A stretch of 64,000 bases of DNA from positions 401,439,632 through 401,503,631 of the forward strand of contig CM060900.1 in the NCBI GenBank assembly GCA_030762935.1, written 5' to 3'. Of the stretch, positions 11,801 through 25,331 are shown one piece after another. The notes below the pieces were generated by a model. It worked only from the letters and a program-made list of their open reading frames with translations. It searched no databases and was not told the DNA's origin. The position numbers were made by a program, and so were the translations under genes. Position 1 is the stretch's first letter, and each line of letters starts with the position of its first letter. The DNA is from Hymenopus coronatus. Lineage: Eukaryota; Arthropoda; Insecta; Mantodea; Hymenopodidae.

Positions 11801-11915
11801 AAAAAATAACCTTGCGCCGCTTTGTCCACCACAAATCCCACATGAGGTCGCCTGGGATCGAACCCGTGTCACCTTTATAAGAGGCGAGTAGTCTGACCAC
11901 TCAGCCACGGCGAGG
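11801..11915 (-). ncRNA. tRNA-Ser-like SINE head, monomer 2 (best B box type)
   Basis: This is a representative of the monomer class with GGATCGAACCC on the + strand. Read on the - strand, an A-box-like TGGCTGAGTGGTC (11,895-11,907) is followed by a match to the B-box consensus, GGGTTCGATCCC (11,854-11,865), and then a T6 run at 11,801-11,806. Head, spacing and first half resemble a tRNA-Ser, but no complete acceptor stem or CCA-adjacent end can be folded by eye. If RNA polymerase III used it, a product of about 115 nt would result. Whether it is transcribed is not known; this entry marks a promoter-like relic and not a proven RNA gene. Confidence 0.5.
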
Positions 11916-12827
11916 ACTTTTCAAATAATAATAATAATAATAATAATAATAGAGAAATAATATAAATAATAATGTAAATGCAACAGAAATGTTCTTTCCA
12001 TTTTACTTCTCGTTAAAGCTATGCTTGAAAACGTTTCTTTTCTATGGAGAAAATAAGAAATAAACTTTCCGATTGTTACTGGGGGACTACTAAGAATAGC
12101 AGTTATCACTCTCTCAAACAAAAGACAGCAACAGAAGACATTCGAATATCGCCGCACGGTACTTAGGTAACACATAATCCTTCAGAAATGCCAGATGGCA
12201 GTACTGGGACAATGGCATAATCGGAGGGGCTTGTTGCTTCGAATTTGTTTGTCACTTTAATCCCGAGATGTATATATTTCTAATATTGTAGTTCCGCCCC
12301 CCAAATGATTTAAAAACATGTAAAGGAACGAAAAGTTTGGAGGTGCTACCTCTCAGCTTATGCAAACCAACCGGAAACCATGCCACTCACCAATGAGTGC
12401 CCACCACTTTTAGGCTTTTAGCGGGGGATATTCATTATTTAGGCAAATCATAATCACCAGAGGAACTTTTAATAACTGTGAAAAAAAAATTCAGTAGATT
12501 TGCTTAATTGCCTGATAATAGACTTTCATGGAGTGTACGCTTTCGTCAAAACGTTTCTTCCAAAAATTTTCTGTATAGTGTTTAAAGCCCGCTTTCATTA
12601 CATAGATACGTAAGGCGATGTCACTGATGATGGAATGGAGATGGAGCGACGGTGGAATGCGATGTTGGGGGAAATCTGAAACCCAGGAAAAAAAATAAAC
12701 TTGCGCCACTTTGTCCACCACAAATCCCACATGAGGTCGCCTGGGATCGAACCCGGGTCACCTTTATGAGAGGCAAGTAGTCTGAACATTCGGCCACGGC
12801 GAGGCCTTTTCAAATAATATTATTATT

Positions 12828-12879
<52 letters not shown>

Positions 12880-13746
12880 GAGAAATAATATAAATAATAT
12901 TGTAAATGCAACAGAAATGTTCTTTCCATTTTACTTCTCTTTAAAACTATGCTTGAAATCGTTTCTTTTCTATGGAGAAAATAAGAAATAAACTTTCCGT
13001 ATTTTACTGGGGGACTATTAAGAATAGTAGTTATCACTCTCTCAAACAAAAGACAGCAACAGAAGACATTCGAATATCGCCGCACGGTACGTAGGTAACA
13101 CATAATCCTTCAGAAATGCCAGATGGCAGCACTGAGACAATGGCATATTCGGAGGGGCTTGTTGCTACGAATTAGTTTGTCAATTTAATCCCGAGATGTA
13201 TATATTTCTAATGTTGTAGTTCCGCCCCCCCCCCCCAATGATTTAAAATCATGTAAAGGAAGGAAAAGTTTGTAGGTGCTACCCCCTCAGCTAATGCAGC
13301 CTAAACAGATAACGTGCCAACTGACAAGTGTGTGACCAGCACTTTTCGGCTTTTAGCGGAGGATATTCGTTATTTAGGCATCATAATCACCAGAGAAACT
13401 TTTAATGATTGTGAAAACAAATTTTCGGTAGATTTGCTTAATTGCCTGCTTATAGATTTTCATGCAGTGTACGCTTTCGTCAAAACGTTTCTTCCAAAAC
13501 TTTTCTGTATAGTGTTTAAAGCCCGCTTTCTTTACATAGATACCAAAGGCGATGTCACTGATGATGGAATGGAGATGGAGCGACGGTGGAATGCGATGTT
13601 GGGGGAAAGCTGAAACCCAGGAGAAAAAATAAACTTGCGCCACTTTGTCCACCACAAATCCCACATGAGGTCACCTGGGATCGAACCCGGGTCACCTTTA
13701 TGAGAGGCAAGTAGTCTGAACATTCGGCCACGGTGAGGCCTTTTCA

Positions 13747-13784
<38 letters not shown>

Positions 13785-13855
13785 TAATAATAATAATAAC
13801 AATAATGATAATAATACAGAAATAATATAAATAATAAAGTAAATGCAACAAAAAT

Positions 13856-14164
13856 TCAGTAGATTTGCTTAATTGCCTGATAATAGACTTTCATGGAGTG
13901 TACGCTTTCGTCAAAACGTTTCTTCGAAATTTTTTCTGTATAGTGTTTGAAGCCCGCTTTCATTACATAGACACCTAAGGCGATGTCACTGATGATGGAA
14001 TGGAGATGGAGCGACGGTGGAATGCGATGTTGGGGGAAATCTGAAACCCAGGAGAAAAAATAACCTTGCGCCGCTTTGTCCACCACAAATCCCACATGAG
14101 GTCGCCTGGGATCGAACCCGTGTCACCTTTACGAGAGGCGAGTAGTCTGACCACTCGGCCATGG
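13856..14164 (-). repeat. Short monomer, first example of the deletion form
   Basis: Here the sequence after the (TAA)n tract runs AATGCAAC directly into AAAAATTCAGTAGATTTGC. It skips the roughly 500 bp that in full units lie between AATGCAAC and the run of A before TTCAGTAG. The same junction occurs at about 16.19, 19.40, 19.86, 23.08, 26.31, 28.77, 32.04, 35.25, 36.61, 39.89, 41.32, 44.63, 45.09, 47.50, 51.67, 56.76, 60.05 and 61.54 kb. Deletion between short A-rich matches explains it; identity of the junction in all 19 copies says it happened once. Confidence 0.9.
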
Positions 14165-14217
14165 CGAGGACTTTTCAAAAAATAATAACAATAATAATAA
14201 TAAAAATAATAATAATA

Positions 14218-14248
<31 letters not shown>

Positions 14249-16028
14249 TAGAGAAATAATATAAATAATATTGTAAATTCAACAGAAACGTTCTTTCCAT
14301 TTTACTTCTCTTTAAAACTATGCTTGAAAACGTTTCTTTTTTATGGAGAAAATAAGAAATAAACTTTCCGAATGTTACTGGGGGACTACTAAGAATAGCA
14401 GCTATCACTCTCTCAAACAAAAGACAGCAACAGAAGACATTCGAATATCGCCGCACGGTACTTAGGTAACACATAATCCTTCAGAAATGCCAGATGGCAG
14501 TACTGGGACAATGGCATAATCGGAGGGGCTTGTTGCTTCGAATTTGTTTGTCAATTTAATCCCGAGATGTATATATTTTTAATATTGTAGTTCCGCCCCC
14601 CAAATGATTTAAAAACATGTAAAGGAACGAAAAGTTTGGAGGTGCTACCCTCTCAGCTTATGCAAACCAACCGGAAAACATGCCACTCACCAATGTGTGC
14701 CCACCACTTTTAGGCTTTTAGCGGGGGATATTCATTATTTAGGCAAATCATAATCACCAGAGGAACTTTCAATGACTGTGAAAACAAATTTTCAGTAGAT
14801 TTGCATAATTGCTTGATAATAGACTTTCATGGAGTGTACGCTTTCGTCAAAACGTTTCTTCCAAAACTTTTCTGTATAGTGTTTAAAGCCCGCTTTCATT
14901 ACATAGATACCAAAGGCGATGTCACTGATGATGGAATGGAGATGGAGCGACGGTGGAATGCGATGTTGGGGGAAATCTGAAACCCAGGAGAAAAAATAAC
15001 CTTGCGCCGCTTTGTCCACCACAAATCCCACATGAGGTCGCCTGGGTTCGAGCCCGGGTCACCTTTATGAGAGGCGAGTAGTCTGACCACTCGGCCACGG
15101 CGAGGCCTTTTCAAATATTTATAATAATAATAATAATAATAACAATAATGATAATAATATAGAAATAATATAAATAACATTGTAAATGCAACACAAATGT
15201 TCTTTCCATTTATCTTCTCTTCAACACTATGCTTGAAAACGTTTCTTTTATATGGAGAAAATAAGAAATAAACTTTCCGAATGTTACTGGGGGACTACTA
15301 AGAATAGCAGTTGTCACTCTTTCAAACAAAAGACAGCAACAGAAGACATTCGAATATCGCCGCACGGTACTTAGGTAACACATAATCCTTCAGAAATGCC
15401 AGATGGCAGTACTGGGACAATGGCATAATCGGAGGGGCTTGTTGCTTCGAATTTGTTTGTCAATTTAATACCGAGATGTATATATTTCTAATATTGTAGT
15501 TCCGCCCCCCAAATGATTTAAAAACATGTAAAGGAAGGAAAAGTTTGGAGGTGCTACGCTCTCAGCTTATGCAAACCAACCGGAAAACATGCCACTCACC
15601 AATGTGTGCCCACCACTTTTAGGCTTTTAGCGGGGGATATTCATTATTTAGGCAAATCATAATCACCAGAGGAACTTTTAATGACTGTGAAAACAAATTT
15701 TCAGTAGATTTGCATAATTGCTTGATAATAGACTTTCATGGAGTGTACGCTTTCGTCAAAACGTTTCTTCCAAAACTTTTCTGTATAGTGTTTAAAGCCC
15801 GCTTTCATTACATAGATACCAAAGGCGATGTCACTGATGATAGAATGGAGATGGAGCGACGGTGGAATGCGATGTTGGGGGAAATCTGAAACCCAGGAGA
15901 AAAAATAACCTTGCGCCGCTTTGTCCACCACAAATCCCACATGAGGTCGCCTGGGTTCGAGCCCGGGTCACCTTTATGAGAGGCGAATAGTCTGACCACT
16001 CGGCCACGGCGAGGCCTTTTCAAATATT

Positions 16029-16081
<53 letters not shown>

Positions 16082-16519
16082 TGATGATAATAATAATAAT
16101 AATAATCATAATAATAATCATAATAATAATAATAATAATAACAATAATGATAATAATATAGAAATAATATAAATAATAATGTAAATGCAACAAAAATTCA
16201 GTAGATTTGCTTAATTGCCTGATAATAGACTTTCATGGAGTGTACACTTTCGTCAAAACGTTTCTTCGAAATTTTTTCTGTATAGTGTTTGAAGCCCGCT
16301 TTCATTACATAGACACCTAAGGCGATGTCACTGATGATGGAATGGAGATGGAGCGACGGTGGAATGCGATGTTGGGAGAAATCTGAAACTCAGGAGAAAA
16401 AATAAACTTGCGCCGCTTTGTCCCCCACAAATCCCACATGAGGTCGCCTGGGATCGAACCCATGACACCTTTACGAGAGGCGAGTAGTCTGACCACTCGG
16501 CCACGGCGAGGACTTTTCA

Positions 16520-16565
<46 letters not shown>

Positions 16566-17305
16566 GAGAAATAATATAAATAATATTGTAAATGCAACAA
16601 AAAATTTTCTTTCCATTTTACTTCTCTTTAAAACTATGCTTGAAAACGTTTCTTTTCTATGGAGAAAATAAGAAATAAACTTTCAGAATGTTACTGGGGG
16701 ACTACTAAGAATAGCAGTTATCACTCTCTCAAACAAAAGACAGCAACAGAAGACATTCGAATATCGCCGCACGGTACTTAGGTAACACATAATCCTTCAG
16801 AAATGCCAGATGGCAGTACTGGGACAATGGCATAATCGGAGGGGCTTGTTGCTTCGAATTTGTTTGTCAATTTAATCCCGAGATGTATATATTTCTAATA
16901 TTGTAGTTCCGCCCCCCAAATGATTTAAAAACATGTAAAGGAACGAAAAGTTTGGAGGTGCTACCTCTCAGCTTATGCAAACCAACCGGAAACCATGCCA
17001 CTCACCAATGAGTGCCCACCACTTTTAGGCTTTTAGCGGGGGATATTCATTATTTAGGCAAATCATAATCACCAGAGGAACTTTTAATGACTGTGAAAAC
17101 AAATTTTCAGTAGATTTGCAAAATTGCCTGATAATAGACTTTCATGGAGTGTACGCTTTCGTCAAAACGTTTCTTCCAAAACTTTTCTGTATAGTGTTTA
17201 AAGCCCGCTTTCATTACATAGATACCAAAGGCGATGTCACTGATGATGGAATGGAGATGGAGCGACGGTGGAATGCGATGTTGGGGGAAATCTGAAACCC
17301 AGGAG

Positions 17306-17424
17306 AAAAAATAACCTTGCGCCGCTTTGTCCACCACAAATCCCACATGAGGTCGCCTGGGTTCGAGCCCGGGTCACCTTTATGAGAGGCGAGTAGTCTG
17401 ACCACTCGGCCACGGCGAGGCCTT
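17306..17424 (-). ncRNA. tRNA-Ser-like SINE head, monomer 9 (GGTTCGAGCCC type)
   Basis: This is a representative of the second monomer class. On the - strand the A box TGGCCGAGTGGTC lies at 17,400-17,412. The B-box position reads GGGCTCGAACCC (17,359-17,370), one base off the usual GGTTC start. A T6 run lies at 17,306-17,311. On the + strand the same bases read GGGTTCGAGCCC, itself a good B box, but it has no A box upstream in that direction. Units of this class always continue with TTTTCAAATATTTATAATAA or a close variant; units of the other class continue with TTTTCAAATAATAATAA. Confidence 0.5.
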
Positions 17425-17427
17425 TTC

Positions 17428-17434
17428 AAACATT

Positions 17435-17523
<89 letters not shown>

Positions 17524-19292
17524 TAATGATAATAATATAGAAATAATATAAATAATATTTTACATGCAACACAAATGTTCTTTCCATTTATCTTCTCTTT
17601 AACACTATGCTTGAAAACGTTTCTTTTTTATGGATATAATAATAAATAAACTTTCCGAATGTTACTGGGGGACTACTAACAATAGTAGTTATCACTCTCT
17701 CAAACAAAAGACAGCAACAGCAGACATTCGAATATCGCCACACGGTACGTAACTAACACATAGTCCTTAAGAAATGCCAGATGCCAGCACTGGGATTATG
17801 GCATATTCGGAGGGGTCTTGGTACTTATAATTTGATTATCAATTTAATCCCGAGATGTATATACTTCTAATATTGTAGTTCCGCCCCCCAAATGATTTAA
17901 AAGCATGTAAAGGAACGAAAAGTTTGGAGGTGCTACCCCCTCAGCTTATGCAAACTATCCGGAAAACATGCCACTCACCAATGTGTGCCCACCACTTTTC
18001 GGCTTTTAGCGGAGGATATTCATTAGTTAGGCAAATCATAATCACCAGAGGAACCTTTAATAACTGTGAAAAAAAAAAATTCAGTAGATTTGCTTAATTG
18101 CCTGATAATAGACTTTCATGGAGTGTACGCTTTCGTCAAAACGTTTCTTCGAAATTTTTTCTGTATAGTGTTTGAAGCCCGCTTTCATTACATAGACACC
18201 TAAGGCGATGTCACTGATGATGGAATGGAGATGGAGCGACGGTGGAATGCGATGTTGGGGGAAATCTGAAACCCAGGAGAAAAAATAACCTTGCGCCGCA
18301 TTGTCCACCACAAATCCCACATGAGGTAGCCTGGGATCGAACCCGTGTCACCTTTATAAGAGGCGAGTAGTCTGACCACTCGGCCAAGGCGAGGACTTTT
18401 CAAATAATAATAATAATAATAATAATAATAGAAATAATATAAATAATATTGTAAATGCAACAGAAATGTTCTTTCCATTTTACTTCTCGTTAAAGCTATG
18501 CTTGAAAACGTTTCTTTTCTATGGAGAAAATAAGAAATAAACTTTCCGATTGTTACTGGGGGACTACTAAGAATAGCAGTTATCACTCTTTCAAAATAAA
18601 GACAGCAACAGAAGACATTCGAATATCGCCGCACGGTACTTAGGAAACACATAATCCTTCAGAAATGCCAGATGGCAGTACTGGGACAATGGCATAATCG
18701 GAGGGGCTTGTTGCTTCGAATTTGTTTGTCAATTTAATCCCGAGATGTATATATTTCTAATATTGTAGTTCCGCCCCCCAAATGATTTAAAATCATGTAA
18801 AGGAAGGAAAAGTTTGTAGGTGCTACCCCCTCAGCTAATGCAGCCTAAACAGATAACGTGCCAACTGACAAGTGTGTGACCAGCACTTTTCGGCTTTTAG
18901 CGGAGGATATTCGTTATTTAGGCAAATCATAATCACCAGAGAAACTTTTAATGATTGTGAAAACAAATTTTCGGTAGATTTGCTTAATTGCCTGCTTATA
19001 GATTTTCATGCAGTGTACGCTTTCGTCAAAACGTTTCTTCCAAAACTTTTCTGTATAGTGTTTAAAGCCCGCTTTCATTACATAGATACCAAAGGCGATG
19101 TCACTGATGATGGAATGGAGATGGAGCGACGGTGGAATGCGATGTTGGGGGAAAGCTGAAACCCAGGAGAAAAAATAAACTTGCGCCACTTTGTCCACCA
19201 CAAATCCCACATGAGGTCACCTGGGATCGAACCCGGGTCACCTTTATGAGAGGCAAGTAGTCTGAACATTCGGCCACGGTGAGGCCTTTTCA

Positions 19293-19348
<56 letters not shown>

Positions 19349-19722
19349 TAATGATAATAATATAGAAATAATATAAATAATAATGTAAATGCAACAAAAA
19401 TTCAGTAGATTTGCTTAATTGCCTGATAATAGACTTTCATGGAGTGTACGCTTTCGTCAAAACGTTTCTTCGAAATTTTTCTGTATAGTGTTTGAAGCCC
19501 GCTTTCATTACATAGACACCTAAGGCGATGTCACTGATGATGGAATGGAGATGGAGCGACGGTGGAATGCGATGTTGGGGGAAATCTGAAACCCAGGAGA
19601 AAAAATAACCTTGCGCCGCATTGTCCACCACAAATCCCACATGAGGTCGCCTGGGATCGAACCCGTGTCACCTTTATAAGAGGCGAGTAGTCTGACCAAT
19701 CGGCCAAGGCGAGGACTTTTCA

Positions 19723-19775
<53 letters not shown>

Positions 19776-20186
19776 TAATAATAATAATAATAATAATCAT
19801 AATAATAACAATAATGATAATAATATAGAAATAATATAAATAATAATGTAAATGCAACAAAAATTCAGTAGATTTGCTTAATTGCCTGATAATAGACTTT
19901 CATGGAGTGTACGCTTTCGTCAAAACGTTTCTTCGAAATTTTTTCTGTATAGTGTTTGAAGCCCGCTTTCATTACATAGACACCTAAGGCGATGTCACTG
20001 ATGATGGAATGGAGATGGAGCGACGGTGGAATGCGATGTTGGGAGAAATCTGAAACCCAGGAGAAAAAATAAACTTGCGCCGCTTTGTCCACCACAAATC
20101 CCACATGAGGTCGCCTGGGATCGAACCCATGTCACCTTTACGAGAGGCGAGTAGTCTGACCACTCGGCCACGGCGAGGACTTTTCA

Positions 20187-20256
<70 letters not shown>

Positions 20257-22008
20257 GAGAAATAATATAAATAATATTGTAAATGCAACAGAAATTTTCT
20301 TTCCATTTTACTTCTCTTTAAAACTATGCTTGAAAACGTTTCTTTTCTATGGAGAAAATAAGAAATAAACTTTCAGAATGTTACTGGGGGACTACTAAGA
20401 ATAGCAGTTATCACTCTCTCAAACAAAAGACAGCAACAGAAGACATTCGAATATCGCCGCACGGTACTTAGGTAACACATAATCCTTCAGAAATGCCAGA
20501 TGGCAGTACTGGGACAATGGCATAATCGGAGGGGCTTGTTGCTTCGAATTTGTTTGTCAATTTAATCCCGAGATGTATATATTTCTAATATTGTAGTTCC
20601 GCCCCCCAAATGATTTAAAAACATGTAAAGGAACGAAAAGTTTGGAGGTGCTACCTCTCAGCTTATGCAAACCAACCGGAAACCATGCCACTCACCAATG
20701 TGTGCCCACCACTTTTAGGCTTTTAGCGGGGGATATTCATTATTTAGGCAAATCATAATCACCAGAGGAACTTTTAATAACTGTGAAAAAAAAAATTCAG
20801 TAGATTTGCTTAATTGCCTGATAATAGACTTTCATGGAGTGTACGCTTTCGTCAAAACGTTTCTTCGAAATTTCTTCTGTATAGTGTTTGAAGCCCGCTT
20901 TCATTACATAGACACCTAAGGCGATGTCACTGATGATGGAATGGAGATGGAGCGACGGTGGAATGCGATGTTGGGGGAAATCTGAAACCCAGGAGAAAAA
21001 ATAACCTTGCGCCGCATTGTCCACCACAAATCCCACATGAGGTAGCCTGGGATCGAACCCGTGTCACCTTTATAAGAGGCGAGTAGTCTGACCACTCGGC
21101 CAAGGCGAGGACTTTTCAAATAATAATAATAATAATAATAATAATAGAAATAATATAAATAATATTGTAAATGCAACAGAAATGTTCTTTCCATTTTACT
21201 TCTCGTTAAAGCTATGCTTGAAAACGTTTCTTTTCTATGGAGAAAATAAGAAATAAACTTTCCGATTGTTACTGGGGGACTACTAAGAATAGCAGTTATC
21301 ACTCTTTCAAAATAAAGACAGCAACAGAAGACATTCGAATATCGCCGCACGGTACTTAGGTAACACATAATCCTTCAGAAATGCCAGATGGCAGTACTGG
21401 GACAATGGCATAATCAGAGGGGCTTGTTGCTTCGAATTTGTTTGTCAATTTAATCCCGAGATGTATATAATTCTAATATTGTAGTTCCGCCCCCCAAATG
21501 ATTTAAAATCATGTAAAGGAAGGAAAAGTTTGTAGGTGCTACCCCCTCAGCTAATGCAGCCTAAACAGATAACGTGCCAACTGACAAGTGTGTGACCAGC
21601 ACTTTTCGGCTTTTAGCGGAGGATATTCGTTATTTAGGCAAATCATAATCACCAGAGAAACTTTTAATGATTGTGAAAACAAATTTTCGGTAGATTTGCT
21701 TAATTGCCTGCTTATAGATTTTCATGCAGTGTACGCTTTCGTCAAAACGTTTCTTCCAAAACTTTTCTGTATAGTGTTTAAAGCCCGCTTTCTTTACATA
21801 GATACCAAAGGCGATGTCACTGATGATGGAATGGAGATGGAGCGACGGTGGAATGCGATGTTGGGGGAAAGCTGAAACCCAGGAGAAAAAATAAACTTGC
21901 GCCACTTTGTCCACCACAAATCCCACATGAGGTCACCTGGGATCGAACCCGGGTCACCTTTATGAGAGGCAAGTAGTCTGAACATTCGGCCACGGCGAGG
22001 CTTTTTCC

Positions 22009-22073
<65 letters not shown>

Positions 22074-22104
22074 TAATAATAATAATAACAATAACAATAA
22101 TAAT
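17428..22104 (-). repeat. Array segment with cores 10-15
   Basis: Cores lie at about 18.08, 18.91, 19.40 (short), 19.86 (short), 20.80 and 21.63 kb. The units at 18.08-19.3 and 20.80-22.0 kb are a near-identical pair, with shared CACTCTTTCAAAATAAAGAC and GATCGAACCCGTGTC variants. In both, the next core is of a type with TTGCCTGCTTATAGATTTTC and a TGAACATTCGGCCAC head. The 19.40-kb copy has lost one T in the TTTTTT of GAAATTTTTTCTG, shifting the incidental frame there. Two short units stand side by side at 19.40 and 19.86 kb. Confidence 0.85.
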
Positions 22105-22974
22105 AGCGAAATAAAATAAATAATATTGTAAATACAACAGAACTGTTCTTTCCATTATACATCTGTTTAAACCTATGCTTGAAAACGTTTCTTTTTTATG
22201 GAGAAAATAAAAAATAAACTTTCCGAATGTTAATGGGGGACTACTAAGAATAGTAGTTTTCACTCTCTCAAACAAAAGACAGCAACAGCAGACATTCAAA
22301 TATCGCCACACGGTACGTAAGTAACACATAATCCTTAAGAAATGCCAGATGCCAGCACTGGGACAATGGCATAATCGGAAAGGTTTTTTTGCTTGGAATT
22401 TGTTTGTCAATTCAATTCCCAGAGGTATATATTTCTAATATTGTAGTTCCGCCCCCCCCCCCAATGATTTAAAATCATGTAAAGGAAGGAAAAGTTTGTA
22501 GGTGCTACCCCCTCAGCTAATGCAGCCTAAACAGATAACGTGCCAACTGACAAGTGTGTGACCAGCACTTTTCGGCTTTTAGCGGAGGATATTCGTTATT
22601 TAGGCAAATCATAATCACCAGAGAAACTTTTAATGATTGTGAAAACAAATTTTCGGTAGATTTGCTTAATTGCCTGCTTATAGATTTTCATGCAGTGTAC
22701 GCTTTTGTCAAAACGTTTCTTCCAAAACTTTTCTGTATAGTGTTTAAAGCCCGCTTTCTTTACATAGATACCAAAGGCGATGTCACTGATGATGGAATGG
22801 AGATGGAGCGACGGTGGAATGCGATGTTGGGGGAAAGCTGAAACCCAGGAGAAAAAATAAACTTGCGCCACTTTGTCCACCACAAATCCCACATGAGGTC
22901 ACCTGGGATCGAACCCGGGTCACCTTTATGAGAGGCAAGTAGTCTGAACATTCGGCCACGGTGAGGCCTTTTCA

Positions 22975-23033
<59 letters not shown>

Positions 23034-23408
23034 TAATGATAATAATATAGAAATAATATAAATAATAATGTAAATGCAACAAAAATTCAGTAGATTTGCT
23101 TAATTGCCTGATAATAGACTTTCATGGAGTGTACGCTTTCGTCAAAACGTTTCTTCGAAATTTTTTCTGTATAGTGTTTGAAGCCCGCTTTCATTACATA
23201 GACACCTAAGGCGATGTCACTGATGATGGAATGGAGATGGAGCGACGGTGGAATGCGATGTTGGGGGAAATCTGAAACCCAGGAGAAAAAATAACCTTGC
23301 GCCGCTTTGTCCACCACAAATCCCACATGAGGTCGCCTGGGATCGAACCCATGTCACCTTTACGAGAGGCGAGTAGTCTGACCACTCGGCCACGGCGAGG
23401 ACTTTTCA

Positions 23409-23448
<40 letters not shown>

Positions 23449-24314
23449 GAGAAATAATATAAATAATATTGTAAATGCAACAGAAATTTTCTTTCCATTT
23501 TACTTCTCTTTAAAACTATGCTTGAAAACGTTTCTTTTCTATGGAGAAAATAAGAAATAAACTTTCAGAATGTTACTGGGGGACTACTAAGAATAGCAGC
23601 TAACACTCTCTCAAACAAAAGACAGCAACAGAAGACATTCGAATATAGCCGCACGGTACTTAGGTAACACATAATCCTTCAGAAATGCCAGATGGCAGTA
23701 CTGGGACAATGGCATAATAGGAGGGGCTTGTTGCTTCGAATTTGTTTGTCAATTTAATCCCGAGATGTATATATTTCTAATATTGTAGTTCCGCCCCCCA
23801 AATGATTTAAAAACATGTAAAGGAACGAAAAGTTTGGAGCTGCTACCCTCTCAGCTTATGCAAACCAACCGGAAAACATGCCACTCACCAATGTGTGCCC
23901 ACCACTTTTAGGCTTTTAGCGGGGGATATTCATTATTTAGGCAAATCATAATCACCAGAGGAACTTTTAATGACTGTGAAAACAAATTTTCAGTAGATTT
24001 GCATAATTGCTTGATAATAGACTTTCATGGAGTGTACGCTTTCGTCAAAACGTTTCTTCCAAAACTTTTCAGTATAGTGTTTAAAGCCCGCTTTCATTAC
24101 ATAGATACCAAAGGCGATGTCACTGATGATGGAATGGAGATGGAGCGACGGTGGAATGCGATGTTGGGGGAAATCTGAAACCCAGGAGAAAAAATAACCT
24201 TGCGCCGCTTTGTCCACCACAAATCCCACATGAGGTCGCCTGGGTTCGAGCCCGGGTCACCTTTATGTGAGGCGAGTAGTCTGACCACTCGGCCACAGCG
24301 AGGCCTTTTCAAAT
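22105..24314 (-). repeat. Segment X (copy 1) of a duplicated stretch
   Basis: Three monomers (cores about 22.60, 23.08 short, 23.99 kb) share private variants with 50,670-52,874. These are AGCGAAATAAAATAAA after the tail, CGGAAAGGTTTTTTT in the body, AGCAGCTAACACTC and GAATATAGCCGCACGG. Core spacings agree to within 4 bp over about 1.39 kb. The two copies are in the same orientation about 28.56 kb apart. Confidence 0.85.
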
Positions 24315-25237
24315 ATCTATAATAATAATAATAATAATAATAATAGGAATAATAATAATAATATAATAATAATAAATAAATAATATAAATAATATTGTAC
24401 ATGCAACACAAATGTTCTTTCCATTTATCTTCTCTTTAACACTATGCTTGAAAACGTTTCTTTTTTATGGAGAAAATAAGAAATAAACTTTCCGAATGTT
24501 ACTGGGGGACTACTAACAATAGTAGTTATCACTCTCTAAAACAAAAGACACCAACAGCACACATTCGAATATCGCCACACGGTACGTAACTAACACATAA
24601 TCCTTAAGAAATGCCAGATGCCTGCACTGGGATTATGGCATATTCGGAGGGGTCTTGGTACTTATAATTTGATTGTCAATTTAATCCCGAGATGTACATA
24701 TTTCTAATATTATAGTTCCGCCCCCCAAATGATTTAAAAGCATGTAAAGGAACGAAAAGTTTGGAGGTGCTACCTCTCAGCTTATGCAAACCAACCGGAA
24801 ACCATGCCACTCACCAATGAGTGCCCACCACTTTTAGGCTTTTAGCGGGGGATATTCATTATTTAGGCAAATCATAATCACCAGAGGAACTTTTAATGAC
24901 TGTGAAAAAAGAAATTCAGTAGATTTGCTTAATTGCCTGAATATAGACTTTCATGGAGTGTACGCTTTCGTCAAAACGTTTCTTCGAAATTTTATCTGTA
25001 TAGTGTTTGAAGCCCGCTTTCATTACATAGATACCAAAGGCGATGTCACTGATGATGGAATGGAGATGGAGCGACGGTGGAATGCGATGTTGGGGGAAAT
25101 CTGAAACCCAGGAGAAAAAATAACCTTGCGCCGCTTTGTCCACCACAAATCCCACATGAGGTCGCCTGGGATCGAACCCGTGTCACCTTTACGAGAGGCG
25201 AGTAGTCTGACCACTCGGCCACGGCGAGGACTTTTCA

Positions 25238-25331
<94 letters not shown>

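Larger units (their letters stand above)
10994..17427 (-). repeat. Array segment with cores 2-9 (mixed monomers)
   Basis: Eight cores lie at about 11.60, 12.49, 13.37, 13.86, 14.79, 15.70, 16.20 and 17.11 kb. The units at 13.86 and 16.20 kb are short. The unit whose body is at 12.9-13.3 kb has private variants (TTGAAATCGTTTC, CCGTATTTTACTGG, GCTACGAATTAGTTTG) that reappear only near 48.8-49.1 kb. Units near 14.79 and 15.70 kb are nearly identical neighbours. No block periodicity as regular as that beyond 32 kb is seen here. Confidence 0.85.
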
